From the NCBI GenBank assembly GCA_043821725.1, contig JBDRCM010000027.1, positions 1 to 31,843 on the forward strand: DNA of 31,843 nt, in the 5' to 3' direction. Position 1 is the first letter of the stretch, and each line of letters opens with the position of its first letter. Source of the stretch: CAYHSR01 sp043821725 (GTDB lineage: Bacteria > Patescibacteriota > Patescibacteriia > Magasanikbacterales > GWA2-37-8). The translations under genes and the position numbers were made by a program. A model generated the notes under the pieces. That model did no database searches and was not told the origin of the DNA. It saw only the letters and a list, made by a program, of their open reading frames with translations. Positions 23,246-31,843 of this stretch are shown in pieces.

Positions 23246-24490
23246 ATGAAAATAAAAAAAATTATAGCGCGGGAAATTCTTGACTCCCGAGGAAACCCAA
23301 CGATTGAAGCAAAAGTTATTTTAAAAAACAATGCTTGCGGAATGGCTATGGTGCCGTCCGGTGCGTCAACCGGAACGCATGAGGCATTGGAATTAAGAGA
23401 CAAAGGCAAGCGCTATGGCGGTAAGGGAGTTTTGATGGCTGTAAAAAATGTTAATACCATAATAAATAAGACGCTCCAAGATTTTGACGTCCGTAATATC
23501 AAGGCAATTGATAACGCAATGATAAAATTGGATAATACAGCCAACAAATCCAAACTCGGAGCAAATGCCATTCTTTCAGTTTCAATGGCTGTGGCGCGAG
23601 CCGGGGCAATTTCCACGGGACAACCGCTGTATAAGTTCATCCGCTCGGCATATAAAATCAAAGAAAAAAAATGGCGCATGCCTGTTCCAACCATGAACAT
23701 ACTTAACGGAGGCAGGCATGCGGATAATAATTTATCAGTACAGGAATTCATGATCATACCAATTAACAAGCTTTTTAGCGAGCGCGTACGCATGGGATCA
23801 CAGATTTTTCACGCGCTGGCAAATCTTTTAAGCCAAAAGGGTTTGAGCACGGCTGTTGGAGACGAAGGTGGGTTTGCGCCTGATTTATTGAGCAATGAAA
23901 GAGCAATCCAATTGATACAGCAAGCCGTAAAAACCACTGGGTGGCAGATGGGCAAGCATGTTTTTTTGGGTCTTGATGTAGCCGCTTCCGAGTTTTACCG
24001 CAAAGGAAAATATTATTTTGCCTCTCCAAAGCAAGGATGGAGCGCGGATAAAATGATAAGAATACTTGAGAAATGGGTTGAAAAGTACCCAATAATTTCT
24101 ATTGAAGATGCTCTTGCTGAAGACGATTGGGAAAATTGGAAGATATTAACCAAAAAATTAGGCAAAAAAATAACATTGGTTGGGGATGACTTGTTTGTTA
24201 CAAACGTGGAACGCTTGAGAAACGGAATTGAAAACAACATAGCTAACGCGATTTTAATTAAGCTCAATCAGATAGGAACTTTAAGCGAAACAATTGAGGC
24301 AATTAAGCTGGCGCGCGCAAATGGCTACCAAATTAGCGTGTCTCATAGGAGTGGCGAAACAGAAGATACTTTTATTTCCGATTTAGCAGTTGCTGTAAAT
24401 TCCGAATTTATCAAATGCGGATCTTTGTCCCGATCCGAGCGCGTCGCAAAATACAACCGGCTTATGGAAATAGAAAATGAAATAATTTAA
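23246..24490 (+). CDS. eno: Enolase
   Basis: It dehydrates 2-phosphoglycerate to phosphoenolpyruvate in glycolysis. The 414-aa chain has the N-terminal AREILDSRGNPTIEA, the mobile loop GASTGTHEALELRD, GGRHADNNLSVQEFMIIP, the acid/base GDEGGFAPD, metal ligands in SIEDALAEDDW and LVGDDLFVTN, the catalytic lysine in LIKLNQIGT (Lys339) and SHRSGETEDTFISDLAVA. ATG 23246 (MKIKKIIAREI) matches the family start. The in-frame extension to 23180 would translate repeat sequence and is rejected. Its promoter is not obvious; the tandem array directly upstream may influence expression. Confidence 0.97.
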   Translation: MKIKKIIAREILDSRGNPTIEAKVILKNNACGMAMVPSGASTGTHEALELRDKGKRYGGKGVLMAVKNVNTIINKTLQDFDVRNIKAIDNAMIKLDNTANKSKLGANAILSVSMAVARAGAISTGQPLYKFIRSAYKIKEKKWRMPVPTMNILNGGRHADNNLSVQEFMIIPINKLFSERVRMGSQIFHALANLLSQKGLSTAVGDEGGFAPDLLSNERAIQLIQQAVKTTGWQMGKHVFLGLDVAASEFYRKGKYYFASPKQGWSADKMIRILEKWVEKYPIISIEDALAEDDWENWKILTKKLGKKITLVGDDLFVTNVERLRNGIENNIANAILIKLNQIGTLSETIEAIKLARANGYQISVSHRSGETEDTFISDLAVAVNSEFIKCGSLSRSERVAKYNRLMEIENEII

Positions 24491-24526
24491 TAAACCCGAT
24501 CTTGTAATAAGTCGCGAGCTTCCAAT
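24491..24526 (+). repeat. Degenerate partial family 2 element between eno and the first gpmI
   Basis: AAACCCGATCTTGTAATAAG continues TCGCGAGCTTCC. It resembles the partial copy at 18946 (AACCCGACCCCGTGGCAAG, then TCGCAAGG) with several changes. Weak but recognisable. Confidence 0.4.
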
Positions 24527-24552
24527 AAATCAATTTATTTAATTTTGTTACA

Positions 24553-26136
24553 ATGCCAATTGACAAAAAAACAAAAAGGCAAAAAAAAGAACGAGAGCAA
24601 GGCCTTGTTGTGCTTATGATTTTGGACGGATTTGGACTGGCTGACGAGCGCAATCCGGGAAATGCCATTACGCCGAAAACAGCTCCTAATATTTTTTCCT
24701 ATATTAAAAAATATCCATCAACACAGCTTTTAGCGCATGGTTTGGCAGTTGGGCTGTTTAAAGGCCAACAGGGAAATTCAGAAGCCGGTCATATTAACAT
24801 TGGAGCCGGACGAGTTGTCAAGCAGGATCTTGTGCAGATAACTGAGGCAATTCATGACGGGACTTTTTTTAAATGCGAGGCATTCAAGCAAGCGATTTTT
24901 CACGCGCAAAAATATAATTCAGCAGTGCATTTAATGGGATTGCTTACCGATAGAAACAGCGCACATTCATATCCAGAGCATTATTATGCCATGCTTGAAT
25001 ACTTTAGGCGTGAAAATCAAAGAAAAGTTTATTTACATCTGTTTACTGATGGCCGCGATTCGTCTCCGCATGGTGCTGTTGATTATTTGCGCGAACTGCG
25101 CGGCCATATGCTTGCTGAAGAAAAGATTGCAACGATTATGGGACGTTTTTACGCCATGGATCGTAATAAAATTTGGGAGCGCACACAGCAGGCGTATGAA
25201 GCAATGGTATTGGGAAAAGGATGCGCGGCACAAAGCGCTGAAGAGGCATTGTCCCAATCATACAATAGGGGAGACACGGACGAATTTATCTGTCCCACTG
25301 TTATTGTTGAAAAAAATAAGCCGATTGCCACCATTAAAAATAACGATGTGTTGTTTTTTATTAATGCGCGCAGTGATCGTGCGCGTCAAATCACGAAAGC
25401 ATTTGTTCAGGACAATTTTGTTAAAAAAAATAAAGGCGCATTTCACCGTCTTAAATTGCCGAAAAATATTCGTTTTGTGGCAATGACGGGTTTTGGACCT
25501 GATTTAGACAGAATTATGACTGCTTTTCCTTCGCCAGATTTGAAAAATACTCTGCCAATGGTTATGAAGCATAAAAAACAGCTTTATTTGTCTGAGTCGG
25601 AAAAATACGCGCATATTACATACTTTATGAACGGTGGATATGCTGATGCGGTAAACGGAGAAATTAGAATGAAAATAGAATCACCGCGCGTTACAAGCCA
25701 CGATCAAAAACCGGAAATGTCAGCTGAATTGGTTGTAGACGAGGCAGTAAGGTATATAAAAAATAAATATGTTGATTTTTGCTGTTTGAATCTGGCAAAT
25801 CCGGATATGGTTGGGCATACAGGTAATTTTAATGCTTGTAAAAAAGCTATTTCATTTATTGATAAACAGGTTGTCAGAGTTGTAAAGGCGACCCTCAAAA
25901 AGAATGGCCAAGTGCTCATTATTGCCGATCATGGTAACGCTGAAGAAATGATAAATATGAAGACATCGGAGATGATGACAGAGCATACAATCAATCCGGT
26001 TCCATGCATTTTGATAAGCAAAGACACAAAAAAAATAAAGATGAGAAAAGGGAATTTGGCTGATGTGGCGCCAACCATATTAAAAATGATGAATGTTAAA
26101 AAGCCAAAAGAAATGACAGGAAGTGCGCTTTTTTAA
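24553..26136 (+). CDS. gpmI: 2,3-bisphosphoglycerate-independent phosphoglycerate mutase, copy 1
   Basis: It interconverts 3- and 2-phosphoglycerate through a phosphoserine intermediate with two metal ions. The 527-aa enzyme keeps LMILDGFGL (metal Asp), the nucleophile Ser76 in QQGNSEAGHINIGAGR, TDGRDSSPHG, GRFYAMDRNKIWERT, NARSDRARQITKAF, SEKYAHITYFMNGG, NPDMVGHTG, ADHGNAEEM and TEHTINPVP. The usual LLSDGGVHSH is altered to LLTDRNSAHSYPEH, still with the histidine. A basic 16-residue N-terminal extension (KKTKRQKKER) precedes the fold. A second gpmI starts 12 nt downstream. Both appear active. Their sequences differ throughout, so the duplication is old or one copy was acquired. Confidence 0.95.
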   Translation: MPIDKKTKRQKKEREQGLVVLMILDGFGLADERNPGNAITPKTAPNIFSYIKKYPSTQLLAHGLAVGLFKGQQGNSEAGHINIGAGRVVKQDLVQITEAIHDGTFFKCEAFKQAIFHAQKYNSAVHLMGLLTDRNSAHSYPEHYYAMLEYFRRENQRKVYLHLFTDGRDSSPHGAVDYLRELRGHMLAEEKIATIMGRFYAMDRNKIWERTQQAYEAMVLGKGCAAQSAEEALSQSYNRGDTDEFICPTVIVEKNKPIATIKNNDVLFFINARSDRARQITKAFVQDNFVKKNKGAFHRLKLPKNIRFVAMTGFGPDLDRIMTAFPSPDLKNTLPMVMKHKKQLYLSESEKYAHITYFMNGGYADAVNGEIRMKIESPRVTSHDQKPEMSAELVVDEAVRYIKNKYVDFCCLNLANPDMVGHTGNFNACKKAISFIDKQVVRVVKATLKKNGQVLIIADHGNAEEMINMKTSEMMTEHTINPVPCILISKDTKKIKMRKGNLADVAPTILKMMNVKKPKEMTGSALF

Positions 26137-26148
26137 TATATTTTTTAT

Positions 26149-27723
26149 ATGAATAAACCGGTTGTGCTTGTAATAATGGACGGTTGGGGAGTATCCCAGC
26201 CAAGTGAAGGCAATGCCGTCTATCAGGCAAAAACGCCCAATTTTGACAAGTATCTGCGAGATTATCCGGCCATGACAATACATGCTTCCGGGAATGAGGT
26301 TGGTTTGTTATTTGGAGAAATGGGAAATTCAGAAGTTGGTCATTTGAATATTGGAGCGGGCCGTGTTTATTACCAAACATGCCCGAGAATAAATAAAGAA
26401 ATAAGCGAAGAAAGTTTTTTTACAAATCGCGCGCTTTTGGGTGCAATTGAGCATATTAAGAAAAATAAAAGCTCGTTGCATTTGCTTGGGTTGGTAAGTT
26501 CAGGCAATGTGCATTCCAGCAATGAGCACCTTTATTCTTTATTTGAACTGTGCGCCCGTCACAAAATAAACAAGCGGGTTTACATACACGCCATTCTTGA
26601 CGGCCGTGATTGTGTTTACAATTCAGGCCTGGAATTCATCACTGAGCTAAAGCAAAAAATGAAGGAATTAAAAGTCGGCAAGATAGTGTCAATATGCGGT
26701 CGGTATTATGCCATGGATCGCGATAATAGATGGGATCGCGTGCAAAAAGCATATATGGCTATGGCTGTTGGACGTGCAGAAAGAAGCGCTGAAGATCCTT
26801 TGAAAATAATTGAACAATCATATCAGCAGAATAATTTTGATGAAGAGTTTATTCCAACAACAATCACTTCAAATGGAGAGCCAATATCAATTATTAAAGA
26901 CCACGATGCTGCAATTTTTTTTAATTTTCGTCCTGATCGAGCGCGTGAGCTCACTAAAGCGTTTATTCTGCCAGGGTTTGATCATTTTCCGGCTAAAAAA
27001 ATGAATAACTTGTTTTTTGTAACAATGACTGAATATGAAAAACAACTTCCAGTTGAGGTGGCCTATTTGCCTGTTGTGGTGCATAATTCCTTGGCCGAAA
27101 CGATTTCTAGAGCAAACAAAAAACAGTTTCATATTGCTGAAACTGAAAAATACGCGCATGTTACTTTTTTTCTCAATGGCACAATTGAGGATCCGTTTGT
27201 CGGGGAGGATAGAAAAATAATACCATCTCCGCGCGTTTCCACTTATGATCAACAGCCGGAGATGTCAGCTTATGAAGTTACGAAAGAACTTAACAGCGCC
27301 ATAAACAGCGAAAAATATGATTTTTTAATTGTTAATTTTGCCAATCCTGACATGGTTGGACATACCGGCTCGCTGGAAGCGACAATTAAAGCTGTTGAAA
27401 CGGTTGATAAGTGCCTTGGCAGTGTGGTTTCAAATACACTGGCTCATGACGGAATTGTTGTGGCAACAGCCGATCATGGCAATTCTGAATCCATGGTTAA
27501 TCTGCAGACCGGAGATATGGACAAGGAGCATACCAATAATCCGGTTCCTCTTTTGGTGGTTGGAAAGAATTTTATAGGCACTGCAGGTCCGGCTGGAGAT
27601 CCTCCTGAAGGCGACTTATCATTGATGCAACCGGTTGGCGTGTTGGCAGATATAGCTCCAACGGTATTGAAGCTCATGGGGATAGATCAGCCAGATGAAA
27701 TGACAGGTCAGCCATTGATTTGA
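26149..27723 (+). CDS. gpmI: 2,3-bisphosphoglycerate-independent phosphoglycerate mutase, copy 2
   Basis: Second copy of the same enzyme, 524 aa. It starts directly with VVLVIMDGWG. The nucleophile is Ser61 in MGNSEVGHLNIGAGR. LVSSGNVHSSNEH, DGRDCVYNSG, GRYYAMDRDNRWDR, NFRPDRARELTKAF, TEKYAHVTFFLNG, NPDMVGHTG, ADHGNSESM and KEHTNNPVP are present, so the active site is complete. It is closer to the common bacterial GpmI consensus (NFRPDR) than copy 1 (NARSDR). It ends 2 nt from the convergent DHH-like gene. DGRDCVYNSG differs from the usual DGRDTxPxS, so substrate-loop details may differ. Confidence 0.95.
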   Translation: MNKPVVLVIMDGWGVSQPSEGNAVYQAKTPNFDKYLRDYPAMTIHASGNEVGLLFGEMGNSEVGHLNIGAGRVYYQTCPRINKEISEESFFTNRALLGAIEHIKKNKSSLHLLGLVSSGNVHSSNEHLYSLFELCARHKINKRVYIHAILDGRDCVYNSGLEFITELKQKMKELKVGKIVSICGRYYAMDRDNRWDRVQKAYMAMAVGRAERSAEDPLKIIEQSYQQNNFDEEFIPTTITSNGEPISIIKDHDAAIFFNFRPDRARELTKAFILPGFDHFPAKKMNNLFFVTMTEYEKQLPVEVAYLPVVVHNSLAETISRANKKQFHIAETEKYAHVTFFLNGTIEDPFVGEDRKIIPSPRVSTYDQQPEMSAYEVTKELNSAINSEKYDFLIVNFANPDMVGHTGSLEATIKAVETVDKCLGSVVSNTLAHDGIVVATADHGNSESMVNLQTGDMDKEHTNNPVPLLVVGKNFIGTAGPAGDPPEGDLSLMQPVGVLADIAPTVLKLMGIDQPDEMTGQPLI

Positions 27724-27725
27724 AT

Positions 27726-28889
27726 TTAAGGTTTTTTAAAAGAGATAATTTCACTTTTTTTTAAATCAGCGATTATTTGTTGTCTTGCTTCTGTAAGAGA
27801 TTTGTTTTCAATTGAGAATTTGGCTCTTGATTTGTTTCCAATCGCGTTATACTTGCGTGCTATATCAATGGCGTTGTTTTCATGATTACAGCTAACTACG
27901 CAGTGCACTCTGTTTGGATCGTTTTCATTTTCATAAAGGAGGAGTATAGTTTTTGCTTCCGGTGAGTTGGCTATCAGCTCGTCCACGACCTCATTTAGTT
28001 CCCTTTCGCTGGCTCCTGAATTTATAAAATCTTCTTTTGTAATAGTTGTCCATACCAAGCCAAGTCCGGGCTCGCTTTGCAAGCGCGACAGAGCTGTTCC
28101 CCATATTTTTAAAGATTGCATTGTTTTGTTATAATAAAGTCCGCGAATAATTTTTTCGCGGTCAGCTCCAATCTTCATTAGCTCGCTCGCAATGTTTAGA
28201 GTGTTTGGAGTAATGTTAGATGTCTTAAAACTGCGAGTCTTGCTGATTATTCCGCTCAATAAAATGGTTGCTATTTTTTCATCAATTTGCGCTCCGCTTA
28301 TTTGCTTTGTAATTTGAAAGATTGTTTGGCAACTTGAAGCAGAAGTGACGTCAACAAGATTAATCGCGCCATAGCGTTCGTTGGATGCTTCGTGGTCAAT
28401 GTTTATAATGGGCAGGCGATAGAACAGGTCAGTGTTGGCGCTGTATGCACTACCAAGCGATTCCAAGTCAGGACAGTTTATGGTTATAATTAAATCGTAT
28501 TTAAAAGAAGTTTGTGCTGTGCGAAGTTCTTTTTTTGATATTGTTCCGTTTTTTGGATTGAGGTGAATTGACAGCCAGCCATCCTTTATGTCATAACTTA
28601 AAGTGTCTATTTTGGCATCACTAACATCAACTTTAATGGTGAATTTTTGCAGATGGGTAAGCTTTGGTTTTATTTCGTCTATATCATCCAGCCAGTTTAA
28701 TCGCTTATGGTTGGAAAAATTTTCGCAAAAAATATCCACTTGCTTTTGCTTTGATTTTTCTATTAAAATCCTGCGCATTGCCATTGAAGCGGCAATAGCG
28801 TCAATATCACTTTGTTCGCTAAAACAGACCAGTATGTAGTGGCTTTGGTCTATTAATTTGTTTATTTGTGCTCCCGTATCTAGGGCCAT
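27726..28889 (-). CDS. DHH-like phosphoesterase with altered motifs
   Basis: The 387-aa protein has the two-domain layout of DHH/DHHA1 (NrnA/RecJ-like) phosphoesterases, which hydrolyse nano-RNA or cyclic dinucleotides. Motif I is SDIDAIAASMAM (normally DxDA with a preceding His/Asn). A PDLESLGS segment stands for the usual D(C/S)xxxxRL-type motif. The name-giving DHH is changed to DHE in NIDHEASNERYGAINLVD. The C-terminal glycine/histidine box (GGGHxxAAG) is reduced to NAIGNKSRAKFSIE. It may be catalytically impaired or have another ligand. ATG 28889 is chosen because a strong promoter at 28934-28962 would start transcription downstream of the longer ATG at 28946. Confidence 0.75.
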   Translation of the reverse strand: MALDTGAQINKLIDQSHYILVCFSEQSDIDAIAASMAMRRILIEKSKQKQVDIFCENFSNHKRLNWLDDIDEIKPKLTHLQKFTIKVDVSDAKIDTLSYDIKDGWLSIHLNPKNGTISKKELRTAQTSFKYDLIITINCPDLESLGSAYSANTDLFYRLPIINIDHEASNERYGAINLVDVTSASSCQTIFQITKQISGAQIDEKIATILLSGIISKTRSFKTSNITPNTLNIASELMKIGADREKIIRGLYYNKTMQSLKIWGTALSRLQSEPGLGLVWTTITKEDFINSGASERELNEVVDELIANSPEAKTILLLYENENDPNRVHCVVSCNHENNAIDIARKYNAIGNKSRAKFSIENKSLTEARQQIIADLKKSEIISFKKP

Positions 28890-28933
28890 ATATAGAATAG
28901 CTGAAAATTTGCCTTTGTTTAGGCAAGTATTCA

Positions 28934-28962
28934 ATATTACCAGCATTTCTAACAGATGTCAA
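28934..28962 (-). promoter_or_regulatory. Strong promoter for the DHH-like gene
   Basis: On the minus strand, TTGACA (28957-28962), a 17-nt spacer and TAATAT (28934-28939) with an upstream TGG form a near-consensus sigma-70 promoter with extended -10. It is the best promoter in the window. Confidence 0.7.
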
Positions 28963-28984
28963 TACAATTGGTGTTAATAATTAT

Positions 28985-29013
28985 TTGTTATTTTCGTCGT
29001 AATGCAGTAAAAT
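28985..29013 (+). promoter_or_regulatory. Putative promoter of valS
   Basis: TTGTTA (28985-28990), a 17-nt spacer and TAAAAT (29008-29013) lie about 57 nt upstream of the valS ATG. No T-box leader is recognisable in the short 5' region. Confidence 0.45.
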
Positions 29014-29069
29014 ATATTTTATGATGTAGATAAATCTTTTTCGCACTAAGTTGATGACAACTGAAAAAT

Positions 29070-31730
29070 ATGAATGATTTGTTAAAATCGTACGATCCAA
29101 AACAATATGAAGACAAAATATACAAAAGCTGGGAAAACAGCGGCTTTTTTAATCCGGATAATTGCGTAAAAGCCAAAGTATGTGCCAAAGACGCTGAAAG
29201 TTTTTCCATTGTCCTCCCACCTCCAAACGCAACCGGCCATTTACATATTGGCCATGCCATGATGTTAGCCATTGAAGATCTAATGATTAGGTACCATAGA
29301 ATGAAAGGCCATAAAACTTTGTGGGTTCCCGGAACAGACCATGCCGCGATTGCCACTAACGCAGTGGTTGAAAAGCAGTTACTGGAGCAGGGGAAAACCA
29401 AGCATGATTTTGGCAGAGAAAAGTATGTTGAAATTGTCAAAGACTACATTAAGGAATCGCAAGACACTATTAGAAAGCAGGTTCGCAAAATGGGAGCAAG
29501 TTTGGATTGGTCGCGTGAAGCATACACTTGGGATGACGACAAAGAATTGGCTGTGCGAACAATGTTCAAAAAAATGTATGATGATGGATTAATTTATCGC
29601 GGAAATCGTATTGTAAATTGGTGTCCGCAATGCCACAGTACTTTATCTGATGATGAAGTTGAATATGCGGAAAAGGATGGTAAGTTATATTGGCTAAAAT
29701 ACGGACCGTTTGTTTTGGCGACTTCCAGACCTGAAACCAAATTGGGCGATACGGCTGTTGCTGTTTATCCCAACGATAAGAGGTATAAAAACATGGTGGG
29801 TAAGAAGTATATGATTCCCGGAGTATTGGGTGAATTTGAAATAATTGTAGTGGCTGATGAAGCGGTTGATCCAGAATTCGGTTCTGGAGCGATTAAGGTT
29901 ACGCCGTTTCACAGTTTTGTGGATAATGAAATTGCCTTGCGACATGGCATAGACGGTCGGCAAATTATCAATGAAGACGGGAAAATGATGGAGAATTGTG
30001 GCAAGTATGAAGGAATGACAACAAAGGAAGCAAGAAAAGCAATTGTAAATGATATGCAGGCAATGGGCTTGATAGACCATATTGATGAAAATTACAAGCA
30101 TAATTTGGCTGTTTGCTATCGGTGCAAGCATATAATAGAGCCGATCCCGTCCAAACAATGGTTTATTGATGTAAACAAGGAATTTGAGTTTAAGCAATCA
30201 GACAATCATCCTATTAAAGGTTTGAAAGACAAGCAGTCAGTGAGCTTAAAAAAATTAATGCAACAAGTTGTAAAGAATAAGCAGATAGAAATAATACCGG
30301 ATCGATTTGAAAAAGTTTATTTTCATTGGATAGACAATCTGAGGGATTGGTGCATCTCTAGGCAAATTTGGGTTGGGCATAGGTTGCCGGTTTGGTATAA
30401 AGGACAAGAGGTATACGTTGGCGTTGATTTGCCGAATGGAGATGGGTGGCAACAAGACCCTGACACGCTTGACACTTGGTTCAGCTCCGGTTTATGGACC
30501 TTCAGCACTCTGGGCTGGCCAAACAACAGCGAAGATTTAAAGACATATCATCCAACCGCAGTATTAGAAACAATGTTTGATATTTTGTTTTTTTGGGTGG
30601 CTAGAATGATAATGATGTCAACTTATGCCTTAGGCGAAGTTCCTTTCAAAACAGTATATTTGCACGCCCGTGTTTTGGACAAAGATGGGGAAAAGATGAG
30701 CAAATCAAAACCAAAGACCATGATTGATCCTTTAGACGTGTGCAAGGAATACGGCACTGATGCAGTGCGTTTGTCGCTACTTTTGGGTGTTAGTCCGGGT
30801 GGCGACATTCGTTTGTCAATTGACAAAATTCAAGGTTTTAGAAATTTTACCAACAAGCTCTGGAATATATCAAGATTTATGTTGTTAAATATAGACGATC
30901 CAAAAGTTGAAGTTCAATCAGTTGAACCACAAACCACTGCGGACAAGGCCATCTTCCATAGTTTGAATAAATTGATTGTTCAGACGACCACAGCAGTTGA
31001 TAATTTTTCTTTTTCTCAAGCCGGTGAATTATTGCGAGGTTTTACATGGAATGAATTGGCTGATTGGTATTTGGAAAAAGCTAAAATTGAAGGCAGTAAG
31101 TCGCGAATGCTGAATTATATTTTAAATATAATGTTAAAATTGTGGCATCCATTTATGCCGTATGTAACCGAAGCCATTTGGCAAGAAGTTTACGGGCAAG
31201 ACAGCTTGCTGATGATTCAAAATTGGCCGAATAATATCGGAGGAAAAAAGTTTTTTGATGAAGAGTGGGAGCAGTCAAAATCAATTGATGAAGTAATAAC
31301 TAAAATTAGGGTCGCGCGCGCGGAAAACAATATTGAACCGAGTAAAAAAATCAATATTTTAATTAGCGCTGGCAAAAATCAAAAATTGTTTGAGGAAAAC
31401 AGTGAAGTTATCAGACGCTTATGGACGGGAATTGATAAATTGGAAATCAAAAAGAGCGCTGTTAATCCGGGCAATTGGCTTCCAATAGAGTGCAATGATA
31501 ACTGTGAATTATTTATGGATTTGTCCGGTTCCGTTGATATCAATAAAATAAAAAAGGAATTGGAGGAAATTAAAATTTATGTAAGCAGTTTGGAAAAAAA
31601 ATTATCTAACAAGGAATTTATTGATAATGCGCCAAAGAATATTGTTGAGGCAGAGCGTGAAAAGTTAAAGCAGGCATCCATCAAAAAAACAAATCTTATA
31701 ATGGGTCTGTTGCCAAATGCGCTTTCGTGA
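29070..31730 (+). CDS. valS: Valyl-tRNA synthetase
   Basis: This class I synthetase charges tRNA-Val and edits misacylated threonine. The 886-aa enzyme has the first signature HLHIGH (57-62) within PPPNATGHLHIGHAM, the editing domain region with ATSRPETKLGDTAVAV, a CPQCHSTLSDDEVEY and a CYRCKHIIEPIPSKQWF Cys pair (possible zinc sites), RDWCISRQIWVGHRLPVWY and the second signature KMSKS (542-546). The C-terminus (about 830-886) is the ValS-type coiled coil (EEIKIYVSSLEKKLSNKEF). No intein interrupts it, and the length is standard. Confidence 0.97.
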   Translation: MNDLLKSYDPKQYEDKIYKSWENSGFFNPDNCVKAKVCAKDAESFSIVLPPPNATGHLHIGHAMMLAIEDLMIRYHRMKGHKTLWVPGTDHAAIATNAVVEKQLLEQGKTKHDFGREKYVEIVKDYIKESQDTIRKQVRKMGASLDWSREAYTWDDDKELAVRTMFKKMYDDGLIYRGNRIVNWCPQCHSTLSDDEVEYAEKDGKLYWLKYGPFVLATSRPETKLGDTAVAVYPNDKRYKNMVGKKYMIPGVLGEFEIIVVADEAVDPEFGSGAIKVTPFHSFVDNEIALRHGIDGRQIINEDGKMMENCGKYEGMTTKEARKAIVNDMQAMGLIDHIDENYKHNLAVCYRCKHIIEPIPSKQWFIDVNKEFEFKQSDNHPIKGLKDKQSVSLKKLMQQVVKNKQIEIIPDRFEKVYFHWIDNLRDWCISRQIWVGHRLPVWYKGQEVYVGVDLPNGDGWQQDPDTLDTWFSSGLWTFSTLGWPNNSEDLKTYHPTAVLETMFDILFFWVARMIMMSTYALGEVPFKTVYLHARVLDKDGEKMSKSKPKTMIDPLDVCKEYGTDAVRLSLLLGVSPGGDIRLSIDKIQGFRNFTNKLWNISRFMLLNIDDPKVEVQSVEPQTTADKAIFHSLNKLIVQTTTAVDNFSFSQAGELLRGFTWNELADWYLEKAKIEGSKSRMLNYILNIMLKLWHPFMPYVTEAIWQEVYGQDSLLMIQNWPNNIGGKKFFDEEWEQSKSIDEVITKIRVARAENNIEPSKKINILISAGKNQKLFEENSEVIRRLWTGIDKLEIKKSAVNPGNWLPIECNDNCELFMDLSGSVDINKIKKELEEIKIYVSSLEKKLSNKEFIDNAPKNIVEAEREKLKQASIKKTNLIMGLLPNALS

Positions 31731-31780
31731 CAAAATGGATAAATTATGAGACAAAATCGTTGATAATTCCATAGTTATCT

Positions 31781-31831
31781 TCGCTCGCTCGGAAAAGAAA
31801 AATTATCATTTTTCTTTTCTCTCGCTTCGCT
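31781..31831 (+). repeat. Family 2 element, hairpin 3 portion (copy C)
   Basis: GCTCGCTCGG is followed by a 12-bp palindrome (stem 31792-31803 with 31808-31819, AT-rich) and CTCGCTTCGCTT. It has the same constant flanks as hairpin 3 of copy B, but an entirely different palindrome. The first two hairpins are not present here. The remaining bases 31731-31780 hold nothing else recognisable. Confidence 0.7.
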
Positions 31832-31843
31832 TGATAAAAAATT

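Noticed and set aside
29070..31730. Possible intein or unusual insertion in valS
   Set aside because: The length of 886 aa and motif spacing are standard for ValS; no splice-site motifs are seen.

Overview
The window looks like a low-GC, gene-dense genome fragment from a Candidate Phyla Radiation (Patescibacteria, Parcubacteria-like) bacterium. The evidence is a set of small conserved proteins I recognise from that group (a DUF5674 protein and a helical 113-aa protein), an aspartyl-tRNA synthetase without the usual bacterial insertion domain, mostly Shine-Dalgarno-less starts, and an envelope region full of uncharacterised exported proteins. TGA is used as a stop (for example at aspS), so this is not one of the lineages that read UGA as glycine. 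The taxonomic placement is inference.

Left part (1-15.3 kb), cell-surface region: a 1294-aa Thr/Ser-rich secreted protein, three paralogous membrane-anchored beta-sandwich proteins, signal peptidase I, a bitopic protein on the minus strand, a small membrane protein with a perfect ribosome-binding site, a 317-aa surface protein homologous to the C-terminus of the giant protein, a secreted type I dockerin protein, and a 1085-aa cohesin/Ig-like membrane protein. Together they look like a secretion and surface-assembly locus with a possible calcium-dependent cohesin-dockerin link.

Right part (15.3-31.8 kb), housekeeping region: gapA, DUF5674, a helical protein, aspS, a small gene broken by a repeat insertion, scpA-scpB, a D,D-carboxypeptidase, pgk, a GIY-YIG nuclease, eno, two tandem gpmI genes, a minus-strand DHH-like protein with altered motifs, and valS. 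Lower glycolysis from glyceraldehyde-3-phosphate to phosphoenolpyruvate is all encoded here. No tRNA, rRNA or CRISPR array was seen.

Two families of short structured repeats are the most unusual content. Family 1 has constant ends (GTCATyCTGA ... GAAGrATCCCTT) around a variable, often palindromic core. It occurs as inward-facing pairs at three loci (about 5.6, 11.8 and 22.7-23.1 kb). At the third locus the pair encloses a complete GIY-YIG nuclease gene with its own promoter-like repeats and a strong ribosome-binding site. The two arms there differ only by one compensatory base-pair change. This resembles the arrangement of REP elements around RAYT transposases, but with a GIY-YIG nuclease in the transposase position. 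Family 2 is a triple-hairpin element with covarying stems. It lies at both ends of the window and inside the broken gene at 18.6 kb, which shows that it inserts into genes.
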